Of a stretch of 64,000 bases of DNA, positions 16,248-26,475 are shown one piece after another (position 1 is the first letter of the stretch; the number at the start of each line of letters is the position of its first letter). The notes under the pieces are model-generated. The model ran no database searches, had not been told where the DNA came from, and saw only the letters and a program-made list of their open reading frames with translations. Source of the DNA: Agromyces aureus. Its GTDB lineage: Bacteria; Actinomycetota; Actinomycetes; Actinomycetales; Microbacteriaceae. Location: contig NZ_CP013979.1 of assembly GCF_001660485.1 (NCBI RefSeq), positions 3,782,001-3,846,000 on the forward strand, given 5' to 3'. A program made the translations under genes and the position numbers.

Positions 16248-17897
16248 ATGCACGCTCGCACGTTCCGCCGGGGCGATCGCACGATCGTCATCCACGAGAC
16301 GGCCCTCGTCGTCGATGCGGGCGTCCCAGCAGGCGTCGATGCGCGCGGCGACGCGGGTGGCGAGGCATCCGATCCCGCTTCCACGCCTCCGCCCACGTAC
16401 GTGCTCGTGCACGGCCTCGGCATGGCGGCCGAGTACTGGGGCGACCTCGGCGAGCGCCTCTCCGCCTCCGGGCGGGTGCTCGCACTCGACCTTCCCGGCT
16501 TCGGCGAGTCGCCGGAGCCCACCCGGGTGCTCACCGTTCCCGAGACGGCCGACCTCGTCGCCGAACTCCTGCGGACGGATCGCATCGCGCACCCGGTGCT
16601 CGTTGGGCACTCGATGGGCGCGCAGGTCGTCGCGGACCTCGCGGCGCGGCATCCGGAACTCGTCGAACGCATCGTGCTCATCGGCCCGTCGGTGAACCCG
16701 CGCGAGCGCTCACGTCGCCGGCAGACGGCCCGCCTGCTGCAGGACGTCGCCATCATGGATCCGATCGCCTTCGCCCGCGGCGCCGGAGCCATGGCCGAGG
16801 CCGGGCTGCCCTGGGTGCTCGCGAACCTCCGGCCCGCGCTCGAGCACCGTCTCGAGCGCGTGATGCCGCACGTGCGCGCCGAGGTGCTCGTCGTGCGCGG
16901 CGAGGACGACCGCGTCGTGCCGCGCTTCTGGGCCGAGGCCGTCGCGAGCCTCGCGCCGCATGCGCGGTACGACGAGGTGCCCGGGCGAGGGCACGAGGTC
17001 GTCGCCCGCGACACCCGCGGACTCGCGGAGCTCGTCGTCGCCCACGCACGTGGCGGTCACCCCGGTCGACTCCTCGCACCGTACGAACGCCGCATCGCCC
17101 TTTCGAGGTCGTTCGGCGGCGGCACGACCACGCGCGCGGGGTGGGTGCTGCGCGACTACGGCTACGGCATCCGGTGGCGGCTCGCCCAGCTCGTCGCCGG
17201 CGCACCGCCCGAGCGCTGGCGCGACGGCGACCCCGCACTGCCCGACATCGTGCTCGTGCCCGGCGTGCACGAGCACTGGAGCTTCCTCACCGGACTCGCC
17301 GACGCGCTCAACCGGGCCGGGCACCGCATCACGATCGTGCACGGCCTCGGCATGAACCGGCGCCCGGTTCCCGACACCTCACGACGTCTGCAGCGAGCGC
17401 TCGCACGGGTCGCCGCACCGCCCGCCGGGCGCGTGATCGTGGCGCACAGCAAGGGCGGGCTCATCGCCAAGCACCTGCTCACCGACGTCGTGCGCGGGTC
17501 GGGACCGGTCGGTGCATCCGCCGACGAGCGGCTCGACGTGCGCGGGGCGGTCACGCTCGCGTCGCCGTACGCGGGCTCGCTGCGTGCCCGCTGGTTCCTC
17601 GACCCGAGCATGCGCGCGTTCCTCCCGACCGATGCCACCATCGTCGAACTGCAGCGCGACGCGGAGGTGAACTCGCGCATCGTGTCGATCTTCGGCACGC
17701 TCGACGCGCACGTCACCGAGGGGAGTGCGCTCGCGGGAGCGACGAACGTCATCGTGCCCGCCGCAGGGCACTTCCGGCTCACGGGCTCGGCGGCCGCGCA
17801 TCGCGCCGCCGTCGAGGGTGTGGCCGCGCTCGCGGGTGGACGTCTCGCACCGCTCGCGCCATCGTCGACTGCTCCGGCCGAGCCCGTCACACCCTGA
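16248..17897 (+). CDS. tandem alpha/beta hydrolase
   Basis: A 549-residue protein with two alpha/beta hydrolase folds. The first (about residues 40-270) has VLVHGLGMAAEYWGDL and the nucleophile elbow GHSMGAQ; the late VPGRGHEVVARD supplies the His. The second (about 320-530) resembles lipase/PGAP1-type enzymes (IVLVPGVHEHWSFL, elbow AHSKGGL, ITLAS-like LASPYAGS, PAAGHF with His). Both halves keep a complete Ser-Asp-His set as far as can be seen, so two esterase or lipase activities may be joined. The start codon is fixed by the leaderless promoter. Confidence 0.85.
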   Translation: MHARTFRRGDRTIVIHETALVVDAGVPAGVDARGDAGGEASDPASTPPPTYVLVHGLGMAAEYWGDLGERLSASGRVLALDLPGFGESPEPTRVLTVPETADLVAELLRTDRIAHPVLVGHSMGAQVVADLAARHPELVERIVLIGPSVNPRERSRRRQTARLLQDVAIMDPIAFARGAGAMAEAGLPWVLANLRPALEHRLERVMPHVRAEVLVVRGEDDRVVPRFWAEAVASLAPHARYDEVPGRGHEVVARDTRGLAELVVAHARGGHPGRLLAPYERRIALSRSFGGGTTTRAGWVLRDYGYGIRWRLAQLVAGAPPERWRDGDPALPDIVLVPGVHEHWSFLTGLADALNRAGHRITIVHGLGMNRRPVPDTSRRLQRALARVAAPPAGRVIVAHSKGGLIAKHLLTDVVRGSGPVGASADERLDVRGAVTLASPYAGSLRARWFLDPSMRAFLPTDATIVELQRDAEVNSRIVSIFGTLDAHVTEGSALAGATNVIVPAAGHFRLTGSAAAHRAAVEGVAALAGGRLAPLAPSSTAPAEPVTP

Positions 17898-17938
17898 CGC
17901 AGGGCACGGTTCTCCCGCGGGACATCCGCACCGATCCC

Positions 17939-17944
17939 TAGACT
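17939..17944 (+). promoter_or_regulatory. -10 box TAGACT, leaderless start
   Basis: TAGACT ends 6 bases before the GTG at 17951. No ribosome site. This spacing supports the GTG as start codon. Confidence 0.6.
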
Positions 17945-17950
17945 GAGCGC

Positions 17951-19069
17951 GTGCTCGCCACCGTCATCCTGCTCGCCGTCGCCCCAGCGCTCGTCATCTT
18001 CGCGCTCGGCGTCGTCGCACGCATCGTGTCACGGCAGCCCGTGCGCTCCCTCGTCGTGCAGTACACCCGCGCCCGCGGGGCGTCGGTGCTGCACGACGCG
18101 CTCCTCGTCGAGGCCGACCGACGCGCAGCCGCGGCGGTGCTCGTCGACCTCGCCGTGTCCCGTCGCATCCGCATCCTCGCGAGCGAGGGCCGGCGCGAGC
18201 CGATCGGCGTCGAGCTGCGCGCGGGCGGCGTGTTCACCGACGACGAGTTCGCGGTGCTCGAGGCGATCTTCGGACCCGAGCACACGAATGAGCGCCTGCG
18301 CCGGTTCTCGTCGGATCGACGCGCGCTGGCAGCCCGACTCAAGGGGGTGGTGCGCGACGCCCACTACGCACTCGCCCGCGCCGGACTCGTCGCCGCAGCC
18401 CGCGTGACCTGGCCCGGCACGACCCTCACGGTGCTCGCCTACCTCGGCATGCTCGTCGAGGCGCTGTTCTTGGTCGCGTCGCTCGGGGCCGGCGACTGGC
18501 CCGCCCTCATCGCGACCCTCGTCGCCCTGGCCGTCACGATCGCGACCATCATCGTCACCCCGGCCTCCTGGCGTCGCTTCCTCCCCCCGGCGCGCGAACC
18601 GCGCGAACATCTCGACGGTCTGCGCCGGTACCTCCATCTCGCCGAGGCCGACCGCCTCCGCGCGCTGCAGTCCCCGGCAGGGGCGCAGCTCGTGCCCATC
18701 ACGCAGCCGACGGATGCCGCGGCTCCCGTCGCCGCGTCGAGCACGCTCGCGGCCTCCGATGCCCTCGCACGGTTCCACCTGCACGAACGCCTGCTGCCCT
18801 ATGCGGTGCTGTTCGGCGTGGAACAGGCGTGGATCACCGCACTGCGACTCGACCTCGCGACGCTCGATCGCACCAAGCGCGACACGCTCGCCGACCTCGC
18901 CGACGGCACCGCAGAGGCCGCGGAACTCGCGGTGCACCTCGACGCGCTGAGCGTGCTCGTCGCGCACGTGCCGCGGCTCGCGATGAACCTCGGCGCGCTC
19001 GTCGACGCGAAGGGCGCCGTCATCGACCTCGCCGACAGCGTCGGCGACCTGTTCCGGATCATCGAATGA
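17951..19069 (+). CDS. DUF2207-like (YciQ-type) membrane protein, shortened
   Basis: A 372-residue membrane protein with one N-terminal helix (residues 2-25), two adjacent helices near 155-205 and a cytoplasmic C-terminal part. LDGLRRYLHLAEADRLRALQ and HERLLPYAVLFGVEQAW are hallmarks of the C-terminal half of DUF2207/YciQ proteins, while the extracellular N-terminal DUF2207 domain of the full-length family is missing. The GTG start is supported by the -10 box 6 bases upstream. Its stop overlaps the next start (ATGA), so it is coupled to a hydrolase gene. No function is known. Confidence 0.75.
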   Translation: MLATVILLAVAPALVIFALGVVARIVSRQPVRSLVVQYTRARGASVLHDALLVEADRRAAAAVLVDLAVSRRIRILASEGRREPIGVELRAGGVFTDDEFAVLEAIFGPEHTNERLRRFSSDRRALAARLKGVVRDAHYALARAGLVAAARVTWPGTTLTVLAYLGMLVEALFLVASLGAGDWPALIATLVALAVTIATIIVTPASWRRFLPPAREPREHLDGLRRYLHLAEADRLRALQSPAGAQLVPITQPTDAAAPVAASSTLAASDALARFHLHERLLPYAVLFGVEQAWITALRLDLATLDRTKRDTLADLADGTAEAAELAVHLDALSVLVAHVPRLAMNLGALVDAKGAVIDLADSVGDLFRIIE

Positions 19070-19824
19070 CCGACGAGGCCGTGCGCATCGACGTCACCCG
19101 AGCGACGGATGCCGCGGGCGCGCGCATCACCGACGCCTCGGGCCTGCTCGGCGGCGTGTCCTCCGTGGCAGGGCGCTCGGGCCGTCCCGCCGACGCCTGG
19201 GCGACCCTCGTCATCGCGCACGGTGCGGGCACGGGCCTGGAGCATCCGTTCCTCGAGGGATTCGCCACGGCCGTGCAGGGTCTCGGCGTCGCGACGCTGC
19301 GGTTCGACTTCCCGTACCGCGAGGCCGGACGCAAGTTCCCCGACCGCGCGCCCGTGGCGATCGCGACCTGGCGCGCCGCGGTCGAGTTCGCACGGGCCCG
19401 GTCGACCGAGGCCGGCGCACCCGACGAGCCGATCTGGGTGTCGGGCAAGTCCTTCGGCGGCCGCATGGCGTCGATGGCCGTCGCCGAGGGCATGCCCGCC
19501 GCCGGACTCGCATTCCTCGGCTACCCGCTGCACCCGCCCGGACGCCCCGAGAAGGCCCGCACCGAGCACCTGCCCGACGTGGCCGCCCCGATGCTGTTCC
19601 TGCAGGGACGAAACGACCCGTTCGCCGCCCCGAACGACCAGCTCGACGACCTCGTCGCCGGCCTCCGTCTGGAACGCGGTTCGACAGGTGCCGCGATCGC
19701 ACTGGAGTGGATCGCCGACGCCAACCACTCGTTCGAGGTCAAGGGACGCAAGCGCCCGGCGCACGAGATCGGGGCCTCGCTCGCGGCATCCGTCGTCGAC
19801 TTCATGCGGGCGAACCCCGCCTGA
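19066..19824 (+). CDS. alpha/beta hydrolase (KANL3/TEX30-like)
   Basis: A 252-residue alpha/beta hydrolase of the KANL3/TEX30-type family. VIAHGAGTGLEHPFLEGFA gives the oxyanion region, WVSGKSFGGRMASMAVAE the nucleophile elbow (GKSFGG, Ser nucleophile), LFLQGRNDPF the Asp loop and ADANHSFEV the His. The N-terminal 35 residues are Ala/Gly-rich and variable. ATG overlaps the previous stop (ATGA). Cytoplasmic; substrate unknown. Confidence 0.87.
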   Translation: MTDEAVRIDVTRATDAAGARITDASGLLGGVSSVAGRSGRPADAWATLVIAHGAGTGLEHPFLEGFATAVQGLGVATLRFDFPYREAGRKFPDRAPVAIATWRAAVEFARARSTEAGAPDEPIWVSGKSFGGRMASMAVAEGMPAAGLAFLGYPLHPPGRPEKARTEHLPDVAAPMLFLQGRNDPFAAPNDQLDDLVAGLRLERGSTGAAIALEWIADANHSFEVKGRKRPAHEIGASLAASVVDFMRANPA

Positions 19825-19865
19825 CCGCGCGCCGCGGCGTAACCGCTCGGCTCGGCTCGGCTCGA

Positions 19866-22142
<2,277 letters not shown>

Positions 22143-22182
22143 GAGATCAGATTCTCACAGGTGCAACCGACATCCGCGCGCG

Positions 22183-22188
22183 TAGCCT
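22183..22188 (+). promoter_or_regulatory. -10 box TAGCCT, leaderless start
   Basis: TAGCCT ends 6 bases before the ATG at 22195; no ribosome site. On the other strand GAATCT lies 6 bases before the UvrA-like ATG, so both divergent messages may be leaderless. Confidence 0.55.
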
Positions 22189-22194
22189 GAGCAG

Positions 22195-23811
22195 ATGGCC
22201 GATCGAGGGACGACCCTGGCGAGGTGGTGGCTGCCCGCGGGCGCCGGAGTCGCATCCGTCATCGTCTTCGCCGGGGTGGGCGAACTCGCCGCCGCACTGC
22301 TCGCCTCGGCATCGAGCCCGTTCGCCGTGGTCGGGTCGCTGCTCATCGATCTCGCGCCGCCGTGGGCGAAGGACGCCGCGATCGCGCTGTTCGGCACGAA
22401 CGACAAGGCTGCCCTGCTGGTCGGCATCGCGATCGTGCTGCTCGCGGTGGCCGCGGGCGCCGGGGTGCTCGAAGCGCGCCGTCCCCCGTGGGGCCAGGTG
22501 ATCTTCTGGGCGTTCGGAGGTGTCGGCGTGCTGGCCGCCATGACGCGTGCGAACGCCTCGATGCTCGCGTTCGCCCCGGCGGCGCTCGCGGCGATCGCCG
22601 GGGTCGTCACGTTGCGGCTGCTCATCCGACGACTTCCGAGGTCGGAGGCCGCGACGCCCGTGTCCGGCGCCGGGCTCCCCCGCGCGAGCGGCGAACGCGG
22701 CGTCGACGACGACGACGAGCGAGCGGATGCCGCGGGCGCGAGTCCGCTCGATCGCAGGGGCTTCCTCCTCTGGGCGGGCGGCGCCGCCGCGATCGGCGCG
22801 CTCGCCGCCGTGGGCGGGTACGCGCTGCAGGCCGGATCCCGCGCGGTCACCGCCGTGCGCCAGGCGATCCGGTTGCCCGACCCGGTGTCGTCGGCGTCGA
22901 TTCCGGCCGGGGCGGAACTCGACCTCGACGGTCTCTCGACCTACGTGACGCCGAACGCGCAGTTCTATCGCATCGACACGGCGCTCGCGGTGCCGGCCGT
23001 CGAGCCCGACGACTGGAGCCTGCGGATCCACGGCGACGTCGAGCAGGAGGTCGTGCTCACGTGGAAGGAGTTGCTCGACCTGCCGCTCGAGGAGTCGGTC
23101 ACGACGCTCGCCTGCGTGTCGAACGAGGTCGGCGGCGGCCTCATCGGCAACGCGGTGTGGCTGGGCTACCCGATCCGCGAACTGCTCGCGCGCGCGGTGC
23201 CCAGCGCTGATGCCGACATGGTGCTCTCCCGCAGCATCGACGGGTTCACGGCCTCGACGCCGCTCGAGGTGCTGCAGGACGACCGCAACGCGATCCTCGC
23301 CGTAGGCATGAACGGCGAGCCGCTGCCCGCCGAGCACGGGTTCCCGGTGCGCATGGTCGTGCCCGGGCTCTACGGGTACGTCTCGGCGACGAAGTGGGTG
23401 ACGGAGCTCGAGGTCACGCGGTTCGACGCGGCATCCGCGTACTGGACCGACCGAGGGTGGAGCGAGCGCGGACCGGTCAAGCTGTCGTCGCGCATCGACG
23501 TGCCCCGGTCGGGCCAGTCGCTGTCGGCGGGCCCGGTGGTGGTCGCGGGCGTCGCCTGGCACCAGCACGTCGGCGTCGAGGCGGTCGACGTACAGGTCGA
23601 CGACGGCCCCTGGCAACCCGCCACCCTCGCCGCGGCCGTGTCGGACGACACCTGGGTGCAGTGGCGCTTCGACTGGGACGCGACCTCGGGAGGGCACACC
23701 CTGCGCGTGCGCGCGACGGGCGCCGACGGCGAGGTGCAGGTGTCGAAGCAGCAGGGCGTCGTGCCCGACGGCGCCACGGGCCTGGACTCCCGCGACGTGA
23801 ACGTCGGCTGA
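22195..23811 (+). CDS. membrane-anchored molybdopterin-dependent oxidoreductase (sulfite oxidase fold)
   Basis: A 538-residue protein. Residues 1-145 contain four hydrophobic helices; a linker with DRRGFLLWAGGAAAIGAL follows (about 185-205) and resembles a twin-arginine-type signal with RR; then comes the oxidoreductase molybdopterin-binding domain (about 260-425) with TLACVSNEVGG carrying the Mo-ligand Cys307, and a C-terminal dimerisation domain (about 430-520). Homologues are extracytoplasmic YedY/MsrP-like or nitrate-reductase-like enzymes held in the membrane. The electron donor and substrate are not evident. Confidence 0.88.
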   Translation: MADRGTTLARWWLPAGAGVASVIVFAGVGELAAALLASASSPFAVVGSLLIDLAPPWAKDAAIALFGTNDKAALLVGIAIVLLAVAAGAGVLEARRPPWGQVIFWAFGGVGVLAAMTRANASMLAFAPAALAAIAGVVTLRLLIRRLPRSEAATPVSGAGLPRASGERGVDDDDERADAAGASPLDRRGFLLWAGGAAAIGALAAVGGYALQAGSRAVTAVRQAIRLPDPVSSASIPAGAELDLDGLSTYVTPNAQFYRIDTALAVPAVEPDDWSLRIHGDVEQEVVLTWKELLDLPLEESVTTLACVSNEVGGGLIGNAVWLGYPIRELLARAVPSADADMVLSRSIDGFTASTPLEVLQDDRNAILAVGMNGEPLPAEHGFPVRMVVPGLYGYVSATKWVTELEVTRFDAASAYWTDRGWSERGPVKLSSRIDVPRSGQSLSAGPVVVAGVAWHQHVGVEAVDVQVDDGPWQPATLAAAVSDDTWVQWRFDWDATSGGHTLRVRATGADGEVQVSKQQGVVPDGATGLDSRDVNVG

Positions 23812-23851
23812 CGCTCCGGAGCGGCGGTCGTCGTTCCGCTGCTCGAGGAAT

Positions 23852-24119
23852 GCTGGTCGAGGAGCGCCGGCGCGGAGCGTCGATGCCTCTCGAAACCGGG
23901 CAGGGGTTTCGAGACGCGTCCGACTCCGTCGGGCGCTCCTCAACCAGCGGAGCAACCAGCGGTCGGGTTTCGAGACGCGTCCGACTCCGTCGGGCGCTCC
24001 TCAACCAGCGGGGCAACCAGCGGTCGGGTTTCGAGACGCGTCCGACTCCGTCGGGCGCTCCTCAACCAGCGGAGCTCTCCTCAACGGGCGGGGCGCTCCT
24101 CAACCGGCGGGGCGCGTTT
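23852..24119. repeat. REP-like repeat array I, left of the GIY-YIG gene
   Basis: Three direct copies of a 46-bp unit (23905-23950, 23966-24011, 24027-24072) starting GGTTTCGAGACGCGTCC and ending GCGCTCCTCAACCAGCGG recur with an exact 61-bp period. A diverged inverted copy precedes them (about 23852-23897), so the whole is a head-to-head arrangement. Partial 3' ends (CTCCTCAACGGGCGG, CGCTCCTCAACCGGCGG) follow to 24110. The unit is an imperfect palindrome (GGTT..GAG..CTC..AACC). The same family recurs at 24491-24688 and 37530-37575. Confidence 0.9.
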
Positions 24120-24402
24120 CGCGTCGGCGCCGTCTCGCCGAAAGCCGCGGAAGGTCGCTCATGCGACCTTCGATGAGTGCTCGGCGCTTGGCGCGGCTCC
24201 ACCCCTGCACCCGCTTCTCCATGGCGTACGCCTCGTCGATCCGTTCGAACTCCCGGCTGTAGACGAGACGCACCGGCAATCGCCGCCGGGTATAGAGCGC
24301 ACCTTCTCCACGACGATGCTGCGCGACTCTCCGTTCGAGGTCGAGCGTGCTGCCGACGTAGGTCGTGCCGTCGGCGCATTCCAGGAGATAGACATGCGGC
24401 AT
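24100..24402 (-). CDS. GIY-YIG family endonuclease, flanked by REP-like arrays
   Basis: A 100-residue single-domain GIY-YIG nuclease of the YhbQ/UPF0213 type: HVYLLECADGTTYVGST carries the GIY and YIG equivalents (VYLLE and YVG), followed by the conserved Arg in DLERRVAQH, the region GEGALYTRRRLPVRLVYS, the catalytic Glu context DEAYAMEKRVQGWSRAKRRA. The start MPHVYLL begins the fold; the longer open frame upstream is translated repeat. The last residues (RPAG) and the stop codon lie inside repeat array I: the TGA is part of the repeat sequence GGTTGAGGAG. The tight nesting in repeats on both sides suggests the gene travels or is maintained with them. Confidence 0.88.
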   Translation of the reverse strand: MPHVYLLECADGTTYVGSTLDLERRVAQHRRGEGALYTRRRLPVRLVYSREFERIDEAYAMEKRVQGWSRAKRRALIEGRMSDLPRLSARRRRRETRPAG

Positions 24403-24490
24403 TCCACGAGGATGACCGGCACCGGTGGGCGCCCCGCGCCTCGGGCCGGAGTCGTGGGCGGATCCATGCCGGCGGCGTCTGTGGAGGAAC
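24403..24490. other. gap between the GIY-YIG start and repeat array II
   Basis: Short stretch upstream of the nuclease gene. It must contain its promoter, but no clear -10/-35 was found. No gene. Confidence 0.4.
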
Positions 24491-24688
24491 GCTGGTTGAG
24501 GAGCGCCGGCGCGGAGCGGCGACGCGTCTCGAAACCGGGCAGTGGTTTCGAGACGCGTCCGACTCCGTCGGGCGCTCCTCAACCAGCGGGGCAACCAGCG
24601 GTCGGGTTTCGAGACGCGTCCGACTCCGTCGGGCGCTCCTCAACCAGCGGGGCGCTCCTCAACCAGCGGGGCGCTCCTCAACCGGCGG
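24491..24688. repeat. REP-like repeat array II, right of the GIY-YIG gene
   Basis: An inverted 46-bp copy (24491-24536, starting GCTGGTTGAGGAGCGCC) is followed by two direct copies (24544-24589 and 24605-24650) with the same 61-bp period as array I, then truncated tail units (CGCTCCTCAACCAGCGGGG twice, then CGGCGG). Same head-to-head order as array I. Array II stops 6 bases before the end of the amidase gene. Confidence 0.9.
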
Positions 24689-24693
24689 GAGAC

Positions 24694-26475
24694 TCAGAGA
24701 CGCGGGGTGCGCGGCGGCTCGGTGCGGCGGGTTCCCGTCGCCTCGAAGGCCGCGGCGAGGCGCAGCAGCGCCGTGTCGTCGTAGGCACGGCCGGCGAAGG
24801 TGAGGCCGACCGGCATCCCGATGTCGGCCATCGTGCCCATGGGCACCGTGACCGTCGGGATGCCGAGGTGCCGCGGCACGAGGTTGCCGTTCGCGACCCA
24901 CACGCCGTTGCGCCAGCCGAGGTCGGCCGAGGCCTCGTTCACGTCCATGTCCGCCGGGCCGACGTCGGCCGAGGCCGGGAAGACGACGGCATCGAGGCCG
25001 AGGTCGTCCATCCAGGCCTCGAGGTCGAGGCGACGCGTCTCCTCGAGTCCGCGCAGGCCCTGCGCGAGCTCGGGGATCTCGGCGACCGAAGCCACGGGGT
25101 GCTCGCGCACGTGCGCCGGGTACGTCACGATGTCGTCGTCGAAGCCGACGTACCGGTCGGGCAGGGCGCCCTCGGGGTGCGGGAAGATCCGCTCGCCGTC
25201 GACGCCGGCGAGCGACGACAGGTTCGGGTCGCCGTTCGCGGCCAGGAAGTCGTTCCACGACCAGGCCGAGAGATCCACGATCTCGCGGTGCAGGTACTCG
25301 GGCGAGACGAGGCCGCGCGTCATGATCGTCGGGGCGCCGATGCGGTCGCCCTCGTAGTTCGACACGACCGGGAAGTCGACCTCGACGACCTCGACGCCCG
25401 CGGCCTCCAGGTCGCGTCGCGCGGCCTCCCACAGGTCGATCACCGACGGGCGGGTCTCGATGCGCCGCCCGGTGGATCCGCCGATGCCGGGCTCGCGACC
25501 GGGCTCCGCGGTACCCGCCTCGGGATCGGCGTTGACGTACATGCGGGGGATGCCGAAGCGACGGCCCGCGAGCACGGCGCGCGCCGCGTCGAGACGGGCG
25601 CCCGAGGCATCCGTCGCGCCCGCGGCATCCGTCACCGCGAGGTCGACGTAGGAATCGGGACGCACGTCGGAGGCCCTCGGGATCTCCACCCACGGCTGCA
25701 CGCGCCAGAAGTCGCCGCGGGTCTCGGCGTCGTCGGCGACGATCACGTCGAGCACCTCGAGCAGGTCGGCCATGGTGCGCGTGTGCGGCACGACGACGTC
25801 CATCGTCGGCACGAGCGGCCAGTTGCCGCGCACCGAGATGACGCCGCGCGAGGGCGTGTACGCGCAGAGCGCGTTGTTCGAGGCGGGCGCGCGTCCGCTC
25901 GACCAGGTCTCCTCGCCGAGGCCGAACGCCGCGAACGAGGCCGCGGTCGCCGTGCCGGATCCGTTCGAGGATCCCGAGCCGAACGCGGCCGTCAGGAAGT
26001 CGGCGTTGTAGGGGCTCTCGGCGCGTCCGTAGACGCCGCGCTGCATGCCGCCGTTCGCCATCGGCGGCATGTTGGTGAGGCCGATGAGCACCGCACCGGC
26101 GCCGCGGAGGCGCTCGATCGTGAACGCGTCGCGCTGGGCCACCAAGTGCTCGAAGGCCGGCGAACCGGCCGCGGCGGTCAGTCCCTTCGCCAGGTAGCTG
26201 TCCTTGGCGGTGTAGGGGATGCCGTCGAGCGGCCCGAGCGTCTCGCCGCGCGCGCGGCGCTCGTCGGAGGCGGCCGCGTCGGCACGGGCGCCGGGGTTCG
26301 CGACGACGAGCGCGTTCAGCGCGGTCTCCGTTCCGGCGACGTCGTAGGCCGCGATGCGCGCGAGGTACGCGTCGAGCAGCTCGACCGACGTGACCAGGCC
26401 CGTCTCGAGCGCGGCGCGCAGCTCGGCGATCGACGCCTCGACGACGTCGAACCCGGCGCCGGAACCGCCGGTCAT
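24694..26475 (-). CDS. amidase signature family hydrolase
   Basis: A 593-residue amidase. GIPYTAKDSYL supplies the catalytic Lys, FGSGSSNGSGTA the cis-Ser region and GLGEETWSSGRAPASNN the nucleophile Ser loop, so the Ser-Ser-Lys triad appears intact. A long insertion (about 290-370) and the C-terminal region are typical of larger amidases. The ATG overlaps the stop codon of the agmatine deiminase-like gene (ATGA), so the two enzymes are coupled. A role in cleaving the carbamoyl product of the deiminase is plausible, although known N-carbamoylputrescine amidases are nitrilase-fold enzymes. Confidence 0.87.
   Translation of the reverse strand: MTGGSGAGFDVVEASIAELRAALETGLVTSVELLDAYLARIAAYDVAGTETALNALVVANPGARADAAASDERRARGETLGPLDGIPYTAKDSYLAKGLTAAAGSPAFEHLVAQRDAFTIERLRGAGAVLIGLTNMPPMANGGMQRGVYGRAESPYNADFLTAAFGSGSSNGSGTATAASFAAFGLGEETWSSGRAPASNNALCAYTPSRGVISVRGNWPLVPTMDVVVPHTRTMADLLEVLDVIVADDAETRGDFWRVQPWVEIPRASDVRPDSYVDLAVTDAAGATDASGARLDAARAVLAGRRFGIPRMYVNADPEAGTAEPGREPGIGGSTGRRIETRPSVIDLWEAARRDLEAAGVEVVEVDFPVVSNYEGDRIGAPTIMTRGLVSPEYLHREIVDLSAWSWNDFLAANGDPNLSSLAGVDGERIFPHPEGALPDRYVGFDDDIVTYPAHVREHPVASVAEIPELAQGLRGLEETRRLDLEAWMDDLGLDAVVFPASADVGPADMDVNEASADLGWRNGVWVANGNLVPRHLGIPTVTVPMGTMADIGMPVGLTFAGRAYDDTALLRLAAAFEATGTRRTEPPRTPRL

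Noticed and set aside
23905..24072. Three evenly spaced repeats as a possible CRISPR array
   Set aside because: The interval between the 46-bp units is itself repeated (constant 15 bp), there are no unique spacers and no cas genes; it is a tandem REP-like array.
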